DNA of 64,000 nt, taken from Sediminibacterium sp. UBA657 (GTDB lineage: Bacteria; Bacteroidota; Bacteroidia; Chitinophagales; Chitinophagaceae). Location of the stretch: NCBI GenBank assembly GCA_002299885.1, contig DBOB01000003.1, positions 1 through 64,000 of the forward strand, written 5' to 3'. This document shows, piece after piece, positions 44,427-53,033 of this stretch. The notes under the pieces were generated by a model. It worked only from the letters and a program-made list of their open reading frames with translations, was not told where the DNA came from and ran no database searches. Numbering within the stretch: position 1 is the first letter of the stretch; each line of letters starts with the position of its first letter. The translations under genes and the position numbers were made by a program.

Positions 44427-46412
44427 ATGAGGACTAAGCGTATTTTATTCATCTGCTATTTTACAACTTGTCTATTTTATGGACAGTTGAGTGCACAGAA
44501 TATGCGCTTTAATTCATTTGGTGGCGGAGGAGGAGGTGCAACAGACTCCTTACAAAAAAGAGATAAGGCCGAAGATTCGATTGCTATTTATTATCGATTA
44601 TATAATAGTTTGGCCATTCAGAGTATGGATACAAGTATAAATGATTTCTTTTCAAAATTCATTCTGCCCTATAGCAATTATCATCTTGGTAATTTAGGGA
44701 ATGCTAGCAAATCCTATTTGTTTAATCCATTGCAGAGAGGAGGATGGGATGCTGGGTTTAGGTCCTATGAAGTTTACAATTATACATTAGAGCAAACACC
44801 ATTCTATCAAACTACCAAGCCGTATACAGAATTAGGGTATTTATTGGGAGGGAAAGGAGAACAATTGATAGAATTATTGCATACCCAGAATAAAACCAAG
44901 CAGTTCAATTATTCTTTTGCCTATCGTTTTAGCAACGCACCAGGAAATTTAAAAAACCAACACGCGAACTTGAATAATATGCGCATTGCAGCAAATTATC
45001 AATCTAAACGCAAGCGCTATGCTTCTTATTGGGTCATGTTATTGAATAAATCTGCCTCTTCTGAAAATGGAGGATTGGTTAACAGTAATTTAATTGACAG
45101 CCTTTCTTTAAACAACCCCTATGAGCTAGAAACAAGATTAGGTATTAGTGGCGTATCTTTTAGAAATCCATTCAATACTAGTATTGCCACGGGTACAACT
45201 TATAAGGAACAAAGTTTTGTTTGGAAGCAGACTTATGATATTGGACAAAAAGATTCAATAGTAAAAGATACGGTAACCACTTATTTATTTTATCCTAGGC
45301 TCAGATTCCAAAATGAAATAAAATACCAGTCCAATCAATTTGCTTTTGCCGACGCGAATCCTTTGGCACTCAATTATGAGCAGTATTTTAATTACAAATT
45401 GCCAGTGGGAGATGCCATGTTGTTTCAAGATCAATGGAGAAGACTCACCAATGAATTTAGCTTAGTATCTTTTCCTGAAAAAACCAATCCCAATCAATTT
45501 CTTCAAGTTGGACTTGGTTACCAACAATTGAATTTCAAAGACACCCTTTTAAGTTGGTCTAATCATGATATATATGGGTTAGGAGTCTATAAAAATAAAA
45601 CCAAGAACCTGCGTTGGGATATTCAAGCATCTGGAAAATTATTTTTAAATGGCTATCATGCAGGTGATTATGAAGCATTGTTTTCTTTGACAAGTGTGTT
45701 CAATAAAAAAGGGGATCAAGTTGCCTTGTGGTTGCAAAATTCAAATCGTACGCCTTCCTTTAATCGTCTTGGTATCACCGCATTCCCTATTTCTAAATTA
45801 AGTACCATTGATAAAGAAAATATTATAGAGCTTGGTGCTATGTGGGATCAAAAAAGTCGTGGTTTAACTGCCTCTTTTCAGTACAAACTCATTCAAAATT
45901 TTCAATATTTTGGTACAGGATATCAGCCAATGGTTTATGATAAGACATTGAGTTATATTAAGGGTACTGTATCCAATCAATTAAAATTAAGTACGTATTG
46001 GAATTGGTACAATGAACTAAGCTTTCAGTTAGTAGATCCCAATGCACCATTGCATTTGCCTGTTATTTTTACTAGACAGCGTCTTGCTTTTGAGGGCAAC
46101 TTTTTTAAAAATTTATTTCTATCCACAGGCTTAGAATTGATCTATCATAGCGCCTTTCAACCTGACGCGTATATGCCACTCACTGGACAGTTCTACCTAC
46201 AAGATCAATTTACTACCAATAATAGGCCTATTGCCAATGCATTTTTAAATTTCAAGATCAAAAGATTCAAAGGGTTTATACGCATGGAACAATTGAATAC
46301 CTTGTTAGCCACTAGTAATCAATTAGGTACACGTTACCAATTTACTGCGCCAAATTATCTAGGTACAGGGACTTGGTTAAGGGTTGGAATTTGGTGGAAT
46401 TTTATCAATTAG
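44427..46412 (+). CDS. Putative outer-membrane porin (Bacteroidota-specific)
   Basis: 661 residues. Signal peptide of about 24 residues ending QLSAQ, then a glycine run (FGGGGGGATD). The rest is a long chain of alternating hydrophobic/polar strands rich in Tyr, Asn and Phe, ending with a WLRVGIWWNFIN strand whose C-terminal pattern suits beta-barrel assembly. This fits the Bacteroidota putative porin family. The substrate is unknown. The HYC_CC_PP-like gene begins 12 bases after its stop, so the barrel may belong with the metal-handling genes, although that gene also has its own -7 element. Confidence 0.72.
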   Translation: MRTKRILFICYFTTCLFYGQLSAQNMRFNSFGGGGGGATDSLQKRDKAEDSIAIYYRLYNSLAIQSMDTSINDFFSKFILPYSNYHLGNLGNASKSYLFNPLQRGGWDAGFRSYEVYNYTLEQTPFYQTTKPYTELGYLLGGKGEQLIELLHTQNKTKQFNYSFAYRFSNAPGNLKNQHANLNNMRIAANYQSKRKRYASYWVMLLNKSASSENGGLVNSNLIDSLSLNNPYELETRLGISGVSFRNPFNTSIATGTTYKEQSFVWKQTYDIGQKDSIVKDTVTTYLFYPRLRFQNEIKYQSNQFAFADANPLALNYEQYFNYKLPVGDAMLFQDQWRRLTNEFSLVSFPEKTNPNQFLQVGLGYQQLNFKDTLLSWSNHDIYGLGVYKNKTKNLRWDIQASGKLFLNGYHAGDYEALFSLTSVFNKKGDQVALWLQNSNRTPSFNRLGITAFPISKLSTIDKENIIELGAMWDQKSRGLTASFQYKLIQNFQYFGTGYQPMVYDKTLSYIKGTVSNQLKLSTYWNWYNELSFQLVDPNAPLHLPVIFTRQRLAFEGNFFKNLFLSTGLELIYHSAFQPDAYMPLTGQFYLQDQFTTNNRPIANAFLNFKIKRFKGFIRMEQLNTLLATSNQLGTRYQFTAPNYLGTGTWLRVGIWWNFIN

Positions 46413-46415
46413 TAC

Positions 46416-46423
46416 TACCTTTG
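46416..46423 (+). promoter_or_regulatory. -7-like element at the start of the HYC_CC_PP-like gene
   Basis: TACCTTTG ends one base before the ATG at 46425. If it is a real promoter, transcription would begin inside the first codons and the GTG at 46428 would be the likelier start. Confidence 0.35.
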
Positions 46424-46424
46424 T

Positions 46425-46802
46425 ATGGTGAAGCAATTTTTGACCATCCTACTTTTATTTGTATACAGTTTTTCCAGCGTTGGAGCAACTGTAAAAGCAC
46501 ATTTATGTGCTGGGAAAGTTCAAAAATGTGTATGTGGTAAGGCATCTAAAAACAAGTCAACTAAAAAGGATACTTGTTGTGCAGAAAAAATAAGTTTTGT
46601 AAAAAAGCAAGACCTGCATCAGTCATCTGAGTTTCAAGCAATCAAAAAGGGGTTATCTGAAACAACTACTCCTGCTTTCAATTTTACATACACAGTGCCC
46701 GCTGTCGTTGTAAAGGATACTTTCATTCGAATACATTCCAAGAAAGGACTTTTATTTACCGGTCCACCAATCTATGCACTAGATTGTCTTTATTTAATTT
46801 GA
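46425..46802 (+). CDS. HYC_CC_PP-like exported Cys-rich protein
   Basis: 125 residues. A signal peptide (about 1-20, ending SSVGA) is followed by AHLCAGKVQKCVCGK near 23-37, a CCAEK pair near 51-55, and a C-terminal GPPIYALDCLYLI block. Order and spacing (His-x-Cys, Cys-Cys, Pro-Pro) fit the small Bacteroidota family named HYC_CC_PP, often encoded next to heavy-metal RND pumps. Six or more cysteines and the context suggest periplasmic binding of copper or another soft metal; no direct evidence of function exists in the sequence. Confidence 0.7.
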   Translation: MVKQFLTILLLFVYSFSSVGATVKAHLCAGKVQKCVCGKASKNKSTKKDTCCAEKISFVKKQDLHQSSEFQAIKKGLSETTTPAFNFTYTVPAVVVKDTFIRIHSKKGLLFTGPPIYALDCLYLI

Positions 46803-46894
46803 TTTTTTTCTAGGTAAGATGATGTAGTCGGCAATATTTCATTGCTGTACCCTTGCTATTTGTATTGTAGTATTTAAAAAATCAAATTTATTGT

Positions 46895-47455
46895 ATGAAA
46901 AAAATTATTCTATTTTCTGCCTTTATAATGGCCACCATTTTCTCGACAAATGCTCAAACTTCAACTAAATTAAAAGTTTCAGGCAATTGTGGTATGTGTA
47001 AATCAAGTATCGAAAAAGCTGCAAAAACAGCAGGTGCAACCACTGCCAATTGGGATATGGATGCGAAGCTATTGACTTTGATCTTTGATGGCAAAACCAA
47101 TTTAGATAAAATCGAATCTGCCATTGCTGCTATTGGATATGATACTGAGCATAAAACAGCAACAAAAGCATCTTATGATGCATTGCATGAATGTTGTAAA
47201 TATGATCGTGTGGTAAGACAAGATACAGTTATCAAGAAAGTGTCTCTTGTGGCTTCGGGTTTAACATGTTCAATGTGTTCTAAAGCAATTTTTAAAGCAT
47301 TAACTAAATTAGATTTTGTAGATGAAGTGAAAGTAGATATTGAGAAGTCTAAATTTGTCTTAAGTTTTAAATCAGGCAAGACCGTGGTGATTGATCAAAT
47401 TAAATCTGCGGTGGCTGATGCAGGATTTAGTGTTCAAAGCTTAGTAGCTGAATAG
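46895..47455 (+). CDS. Exported protein with two heavy-metal-associated (HMA) domains
   Basis: 186 residues. Signal peptide of about 20 residues ending STNAQ. First HMA domain at about 24-90 with the metal loop GNCGMCKSS (CxxC); a CC pair follows in HECCKYD; second HMA domain at about 110-183 with GLTCSMCSKA (CxxC). HMA folds bind Cu(I) or Zn(II) between the two cysteines; two in one exported chain suggest a periplasmic metal chaperone delivering to the RND pump encoded 84 bases downstream. Which metal is not readable from sequence. Confidence 0.88.
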   Translation: MKKIILFSAFIMATIFSTNAQTSTKLKVSGNCGMCKSSIEKAAKTAGATTANWDMDAKLLTLIFDGKTNLDKIESAIAAIGYDTEHKTATKASYDALHECCKYDRVVRQDTVIKKVSLVASGLTCSMCSKAIFKALTKLDFVDEVKVDIEKSKFVLSFKSGKTVVIDQIKSAVADAGFSVQSLVAE

Positions 47456-47539
47456 TATTACATTTGAATAAACAAACTTAATATTGATTAACTTTAGAAG
47501 GTAGATATCCATTCATTCTGTCGAGTAAGAAATTTAATT

Positions 47540-50500
47540 ATGCTATCAAAAATTATACAGTTTTCAATAAAGAATAAACTAGTTATTCTCTTGGGAGTTT
47601 TTGCATTGATACTAGGAGGGGTTTATTCCATTTCTAAATTACCTATTGATGCTGTTCCGGATATTACCAACAATCAGGTATTGATTATTACATCTGTTCC
47701 AAGTGCTGGCGCGCCAGATGTAGAAAGATTGATCACTGTGCCAATTGAACAGGCTACAAGGAATATTCCTGGCATGATTGAGCAGCGAAGTTTTTCACGT
47801 TTTGGATTGAGTTTAGTGACCTTGGTGTTCAAAGATGATATTGATATTTATTGGGCTAGACAACAGGTTTCTGAACGATTAATTACTGTGAAGTCTCAAA
47901 TTCCAGTGGGCATGGGTAACCCAGAACTTGGTCCTTTAACCACAGGATTGGGGGAAATTTATCAATATGTTTTAAGAACAAAGAAAGGATATGAAGGTAA
48001 GTATAGCTTAACTGAATTAAGAACAATGCAGGATTGGATTGTTCGTAAACAATTATTGGGGACACCTGGCGTAGCGGATGTGAGTAGTTTTGGAGGATCA
48101 GTGAAGCAATTTGAAGTTAGTGTGAATCCAGAATTACTAAAGCAATATGATTTATCGGTCAATGATATTTATACTGCATTAAATAACAATAATGAAAATG
48201 CAGGAGGTGCTTACATTGAGCATGGGCCAAATGTTTTGTTTATAAGGACAGAAGGGATGGTTGATAGTTTGGATCAGATTTCAAGTATTCCTGTTAAGAC
48301 TTTATCAAATGGGATACCGCTTTTGGTCAGAGACATTGCAGAAGTTAAAATTGGAGAAGCAACAAAGTTTGGAGCCACTGCCTATAATGCAGACGGAGAA
48401 GTTGCAGGTGCGGTAGTGATGATGTTGAAAGGGGAAAATAGTAATCAAGTTATTTCGGATATTAAAAAAAAGATTGCGATCATTCAGGAGACCATGCCAG
48501 AAGGGGTTGTAATTGAGCCTTTTTTAGATAGAACAAAAATGGTAGACAATGCCATTGGCACTGTCTCTAAAAATTTATTAGAAGGGGCATTGATTGTAAT
48601 TTTTATATTGATTTTATTTTTAGGCAATTTAAGGGCTGGATTGGTGGTGGCCTCGGTCATACCACTTGCGATGTTATTTGCATTTATATTGATGCATCTT
48701 TTTGGGGTGAGTGGTAACCTAATGAGTTTAGGTGCACTGGATTTTGGCTTACTTGTAGATGGGGCGGTTATTATTGTAGAAGCAGTCTTACATCAATTAT
48801 ACCATAGTTCTAAAAAAGAGGGACATAATCAATTAGATAAACAAGAGATGAATTCCATTGTGGGCCAGGTGTCTAATAAGATGATGGGCGCTGCCGCATT
48901 TGGTCAAATTATTATTTTGATTGTATACCTACCTATTTTGTCCTTAACAGGTATAGAGGGTAAGATGTTTAAACCAATGGCCCAAACTGTTTCCTTTGCA
49001 TTGATTGGCGCTTTCATTCTTTCAATTACTTATGTGCCAATGATGAGTGCACTTGTATTGAATAGAAATAGAGTGCAAAAAGAAACAATGACCGACAAGT
49101 TCATGCAAAAATTAGAAGCATTCTATGAACCATTATTAATCAAGGCATTAAAAATTCCAAAGCAAATTATCGGATTAACTATTACGCTCTTTATTTGTGC
49201 CTTAATATTATTAAACGGCCTTGGTGGGGAGTTTATTCCAAAGCTAGAAGAAGGTGATTTTGCAGTAGAAACAAGGGTTTTGAGTGGAGGTTCAATTAAT
49301 ACTACATTAGATGCCACACAAAAGGCTTCTAAATTATTAATTGACCGTTTTCCTGAAGTAGAAAAAATTGTGACCAAAATTGGTGCTGGAGAAATACCAA
49401 CAGATCCAATGACAATGGATGCATCTGATTTGATTATTATTTTAAAGGATAAAGAAGAATGGGTGTCTGCCAACACATTTGATGCATTAGCCGATACCAT
49501 GGGCAAAGTGATGTCTCAAGTGCCTGGTATTACATCAGGCTTTCAATATCCTGTTCAAATGCGATTCAATGAATTGATGACTGGCTCAAGACAGGATGTA
49601 TCATGTAAAATATTTGGTGAAAATTTAGATAGTTTGGCGAAGTATGCAGCATTAATGGGTAATATTATCCATGATGTAGAGGGCGCTAAAGACTTATATA
49701 CAGAAACTGTTACAGGGATTTCACAGGTTGTGATTCATTTTAATAGAGCAGCTATCGCAAGGTATGGTGCGAATATTAAAGAAGTCAATCAAGTCATACA
49801 ATCGGCTTATGCTGGTGGTGTTGCGGGTAAAGTATTTGAAGGAGATAGAAGATTCGATTTAGTTGTTAGGCTAAATAATATTCAAAAGAAGGATTGGCAA
49901 CAAATTAAAAATTTAATGGTGACTGTTGGTAATAACAAACAAGTTCCATTGTATGAGCTTGCGGAAGTAAAGATAGAAGAGGGGCCCTATCAAATACAAA
50001 GAGAAGATGCTGCAAGAAGAATTGTAGTTGGATTTAATGTAAGAGGGAAGGATGTGAAGACAGTGGTCAACGAGGTACAAGAAAAAGTGAAAAAGTCTAT
50101 TCAATTTCCTCCAGGGTATTATGTCGTTTATGGAGGGCAGTTTGAAAACTTAGAGCACGCAGTAAGTCGATTACAAATTGCTGTACCAGGTGCTTTATTG
50201 TTGATTTTAGTAATGTTATTTTTTGCTTTCAATAATTTAAAGCATTGTTTATTGATTTTTTCAGCAATTCCTTTTTCTGCCATAGGAGGTGTGCTTGCAT
50301 TATGGTTAAGAGGAATGCCATTTAGTATTTCAGCAGGTGTTGGATTTATTGCTTTATTTGGTGTAGCTGTATTGAATGGGATTGTATTGTTAACAGAAAT
50401 GAATAAATTAGCGATGGAACCTAATAGAACAATTGTAGACATTATTGCAACGGCTACTAAGACAAGGTTAAGACCTATTTTAATTACAGCAGCTGTAGCT

Positions 50501-51865
50501 TCTTTGGGCTTTATACCTATGGCATTAAGTAGTGGTGCAGGAGCCGAAGTGCAAAAGCCATTAGCAACGGTGGTGATAGGGGGTTTATTATCAGCAACCC
50601 TTTTAACCTTATTTGTCTTACCAATTTTTTATCAATTATTTGAGAAAAGACGTTTAGGTCAAACTACGATTGCCATTCTTTTTTGTATCATTGGTTTGAA
50701 TGCTACTGCTTTACAAGCACAACAATTAACGGTAAAAAAGCCATTGGAAAAGGTGGTTGAACAGGCTATGTTAGTGTCTCCAACACTAAAAACAACCGAA
50801 GCACAACGTAATTATTATCAAGCATTATCAAAATCAAGTTTTGATCCAGCTAAATTGGCATTTAGAGGAGAAATAGGGAATGTAAATAGCAGTTTAAATG
50901 ATTCTAAATATGCCGTAGAGCAAGTTTTTGATTTACCAAAGGTCTATCAAGCACAAAAAAACTTAAACCTTTCTATCAGTCAAACCTATAGCTATCAAGC
51001 AATATTGGATGAAAAATTGATCCATCTTGCAGTGGAGCAATTATACATTCAATTGCAATTTCAAGTGGCTAAGGGATTGTTATTAGCTCAGCTTGATTCT
51101 ATTTACGCTAAACAATGGTCTGCAGTGGATGCAAGATTTAAAGCTGGGCAAGATAATGGATTGGAACAGTTGAATATGCAGAATTGGGTTAGTCTGCACA
51201 AGCAGTTAATAATACAGCATCAAAATGAGCAGCTTGGATTACAAAAGCAGTTTGTTATTTTATTACAAGATCCGACCTTGCTATTGCCAGCAGATGGCTT
51301 GAAATTTGAACCTAGATTATTAGATACAGTGATTGATGCAAGTCATCCAATCAATTTATTATGGATGCAAAAATTGCAATCAGCCATCGCAGAGACCAAT
51401 GTAGCTAAATCAAAGATATTGCCTCAAGTTGCAATGGGATATACCAATCAAAGCTTTAGAATGAATCCTGAAGACGCAAATAGGTATAATTCAGTGAATA
51501 TTGGATTAAACATTCCTTTGTTTAGGTCTGGATTAAAACAAAAAGTAAAAGCAAGTCAAGCGAATGAAACTGTTATGATGCATGAAAAAGATAAAGCGCT
51601 ACTTGATTTAAATATGCAAATTCAAAAAGCATGGTCCAATTATCAACAAACAATGGATTTGTATCAACATATACAAAAAGGACTCATACCTAATGCAGCA
51701 AAAATGGCTACTATGGCAAACCTGTCTTTTAAAGAAGGACAAATAAGTTATATTGAATGGTCGAATGCGATGAGTCAAGTACAACAAATTCAAATGCAAG
51801 CATTAGAATCACTCGCATTATTTAATTTAAATCAATCTACATTGTATTATTTGTTGTCAAAATAA
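47540..51865 (+). CDS. CzcA/CusA-type heavy-metal RND pump fused to a TolC-like outer-membrane factor
   Basis: 1441 residues. Residues 1 to about 1040 are a complete HME-RND pump: helix 1 at about 12-30, two periplasmic porter loops, and the proton-relay helix with DFGLLVDGAVIIVEA near 404, the heavy-metal RND signature. After the last pump helix (LFVLPIFYQLFEKRR) comes a short hydrophobic segment (QTTIAILFCIIGLNATALQAQQ, here quoted as IAILFCIIGLNATALQA) that resembles a signal peptide with an Ala-x-Ala site, and then about 390 residues of alpha-helical TolC/CusC-like outer-membrane factor (IPLFRSGLKQKVKAS near 1325, SFKEGQISYIEW near 1395). The fusion joins inner- and outer-membrane parts of one efflux system. 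The adaptor follows 20 bases later. The metal could be Cu/Ag or Zn/Co/Ni. Confidence 0.92.
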   Translation: MLSKIIQFSIKNKLVILLGVFALILGGVYSISKLPIDAVPDITNNQVLIITSVPSAGAPDVERLITVPIEQATRNIPGMIEQRSFSRFGLSLVTLVFKDDIDIYWARQQVSERLITVKSQIPVGMGNPELGPLTTGLGEIYQYVLRTKKGYEGKYSLTELRTMQDWIVRKQLLGTPGVADVSSFGGSVKQFEVSVNPELLKQYDLSVNDIYTALNNNNENAGGAYIEHGPNVLFIRTEGMVDSLDQISSIPVKTLSNGIPLLVRDIAEVKIGEATKFGATAYNADGEVAGAVVMMLKGENSNQVISDIKKKIAIIQETMPEGVVIEPFLDRTKMVDNAIGTVSKNLLEGALIVIFILILFLGNLRAGLVVASVIPLAMLFAFILMHLFGVSGNLMSLGALDFGLLVDGAVIIVEAVLHQLYHSSKKEGHNQLDKQEMNSIVGQVSNKMMGAAAFGQIIILIVYLPILSLTGIEGKMFKPMAQTVSFALIGAFILSITYVPMMSALVLNRNRVQKETMTDKFMQKLEAFYEPLLIKALKIPKQIIGLTITLFICALILLNGLGGEFIPKLEEGDFAVETRVLSGGSINTTLDATQKASKLLIDRFPEVEKIVTKIGAGEIPTDPMTMDASDLIIILKDKEEWVSANTFDALADTMGKVMSQVPGITSGFQYPVQMRFNELMTGSRQDVSCKIFGENLDSLAKYAALMGNIIHDVEGAKDLYTETVTGISQVVIHFNRAAIARYGANIKEVNQVIQSAYAGGVAGKVFEGDRRFDLVVRLNNIQKKDWQQIKNLMVTVGNNKQVPLYELAEVKIEEGPYQIQREDAARRIVVGFNVRGKDVKTVVNEVQEKVKKSIQFPPGYYVVYGGQFENLEHAVSRLQIAVPGALLLILVMLFFAFNNLKHCLLIFSAIPFSAIGGVLALWLRGMPFSISAGVGFIALFGVAVLNGIVLLTEMNKLAMEPNRTIVDIIATATKTRLRPILITAAVASLGFIPMALSSGAGAEVQKPLATVVIGGLLSATLLTLFVLPIFYQLFEKRRLGQTTIAILFCIIGLNATALQAQQLTVKKPLEKVVEQAMLVSPTLKTTEAQRNYYQALSKSSFDPAKLAFRGEIGNVNSSLNDSKYAVEQVFDLPKVYQAQKNLNLSISQTYSYQAILDEKLIHLAVEQLYIQLQFQVAKGLLLAQLDSIYAKQWSAVDARFKAGQDNGLEQLNMQNWVSLHKQLIIQHQNEQLGLQKQFVILLQDPTLLLPADGLKFEPRLLDTVIDASHPINLLWMQKLQSAIAETNVAKSKILPQVAMGYTNQSFRMNPEDANRYNSVNIGLNIPLFRSGLKQKVKASQANETVMMHEKDKALLDLNMQIQKAWSNYQQTMDLYQHIQKGLIPNAAKMATMANLSFKEGQISYIEWSNAMSQVQQIQMQALESLALFNLNQSTLYYLLSK

Positions 51866-51885
51866 TATATTCAAAATAGTCTATC

Positions 51886-53028
51886 ATGAAAACAATTTAT
51901 ACTAGCTTACTGACCATCCTTATTTTAAGTAGTTGTGGCAGGAATACAACATCAACAACGACTAAGGAAGACTCAACCGCTGATGTTGTATCTAACATAG
52001 TTCAATTAACCAAAGAACAAGCAAGCCTCGCTCAATTAGAACTTGCGCCTATCCAACAAGGAAAAATGAAAGGTATGACGCATCTAAATGGTGTCATAGA
52101 TGTGCCGCCAACTGGTATTGCATCTGTTAGTATACCAATGGGAGGTTATATACAAGACATTAATTTAATACCAGGCACATTTGTAAAAAAAGGACAGGTA
52201 TTGGCTACTGTGAAAGACCCCGCATATGTTCAGTTACAAGAAAATTATTTATCGACTAAGGCGAAGCTAAGTTACTTACAACAAGATCTGGATCGTCAGA
52301 AAACATTATTGACACAGGAGGCAGTGAGTAAAAAATCTTTCCAACAAATACAAGCAGACTTCAATACCAATGCAATTCAATTAAAAGCCCTTTCTGAACA
52401 ATTAAAGCTCATTAACATACAGCCAAAAAACTTAACGACCGAAAAAATGTCAAGTTTGGTGCAATTAGTGGCACCTATTGCTGGTTATATTAGTAAAGTA
52501 AATATCAATAGAGGTAAGTATGTGACCCCTTCGGATATCTTATTAGAAATCATCAATCCAAATGACATCCATGCGGCTATCACTATTTATGAAAAAGATA
52601 TCGCAAATTTTAAAGTAGGCATGAAAGGAACAATTACATTAACGCAGGATCCGAACAAAAAATATGCTGTTGCTGTTCTTGCAGTTGCGCATAATATTAA
52701 TGAAGATAAAACAGCGCTTTTACATTGTCATTTTGAGAAAATACCAGCAAATGTATTGCCAGGAATGTTTTTAACAGCAGATATGGTTGTTGAAACTAAG
52801 GACGCTGTATTAATTCCAATTGAATCGGTACAAAGATTCCAAGGTAAAGATTATATTTTTATACAATCTTCAGAAAATGTATTTGAAGCTAAAGAGATTC
52901 AAGTTATTCAATCCAATACAGCATATGTGACTGTAAGTAATGCAGATGCGAATGCATGGATAGGCAAACAAATTGTTGTAAAAAATGCCTATAGCTTATT
53001 AGGTAAGATGATGAATATTTCTGAATAA
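51886..53028 (+). CDS. Efflux RND periplasmic adaptor (CusB/CzcB-like lipoprotein)
   Basis: 380 residues. Lipobox ILSSC with Cys17, so it is anchored as a lipoprotein. The order of parts is that of membrane-fusion proteins: barrel-sandwich half ASVSIPMGGYIQDINLIPG near 80, an alpha hairpin at about 115-180 (YLQQDLDRQKTLLTQEAVSKKSF region), the second sandwich half VAPIAGYISKVNINRGKYV near 197, then beta-barrel and membrane-proximal domains. It links the pump domain to the TolC-like domain of the fused neighbour. No CusB-type N-terminal Met-rich metal site is seen. Confidence 0.92.
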   Translation: MKTIYTSLLTILILSSCGRNTTSTTTKEDSTADVVSNIVQLTKEQASLAQLELAPIQQGKMKGMTHLNGVIDVPPTGIASVSIPMGGYIQDINLIPGTFVKKGQVLATVKDPAYVQLQENYLSTKAKLSYLQQDLDRQKTLLTQEAVSKKSFQQIQADFNTNAIQLKALSEQLKLINIQPKNLTTEKMSSLVQLVAPIAGYISKVNINRGKYVTPSDILLEIINPNDIHAAITIYEKDIANFKVGMKGTITLTQDPNKKYAVAVLAVAHNINEDKTALLHCHFEKIPANVLPGMFLTADMVVETKDAVLIPIESVQRFQGKDYIFIQSSENVFEAKEIQVIQSNTAYVTVSNADANAWIGKQIVVKNAYSLLGKMMNISE

Positions 53029-53033
53029 GTACT

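Noticed and set aside
50641..50760. Frameshift or assembly error joining two genes in the RND-TolC fusion
   Set aside because: The frame runs through without a stop, the joint has a sensible hydrophobic export segment, and fusions of this length are known in Bacteroidota.
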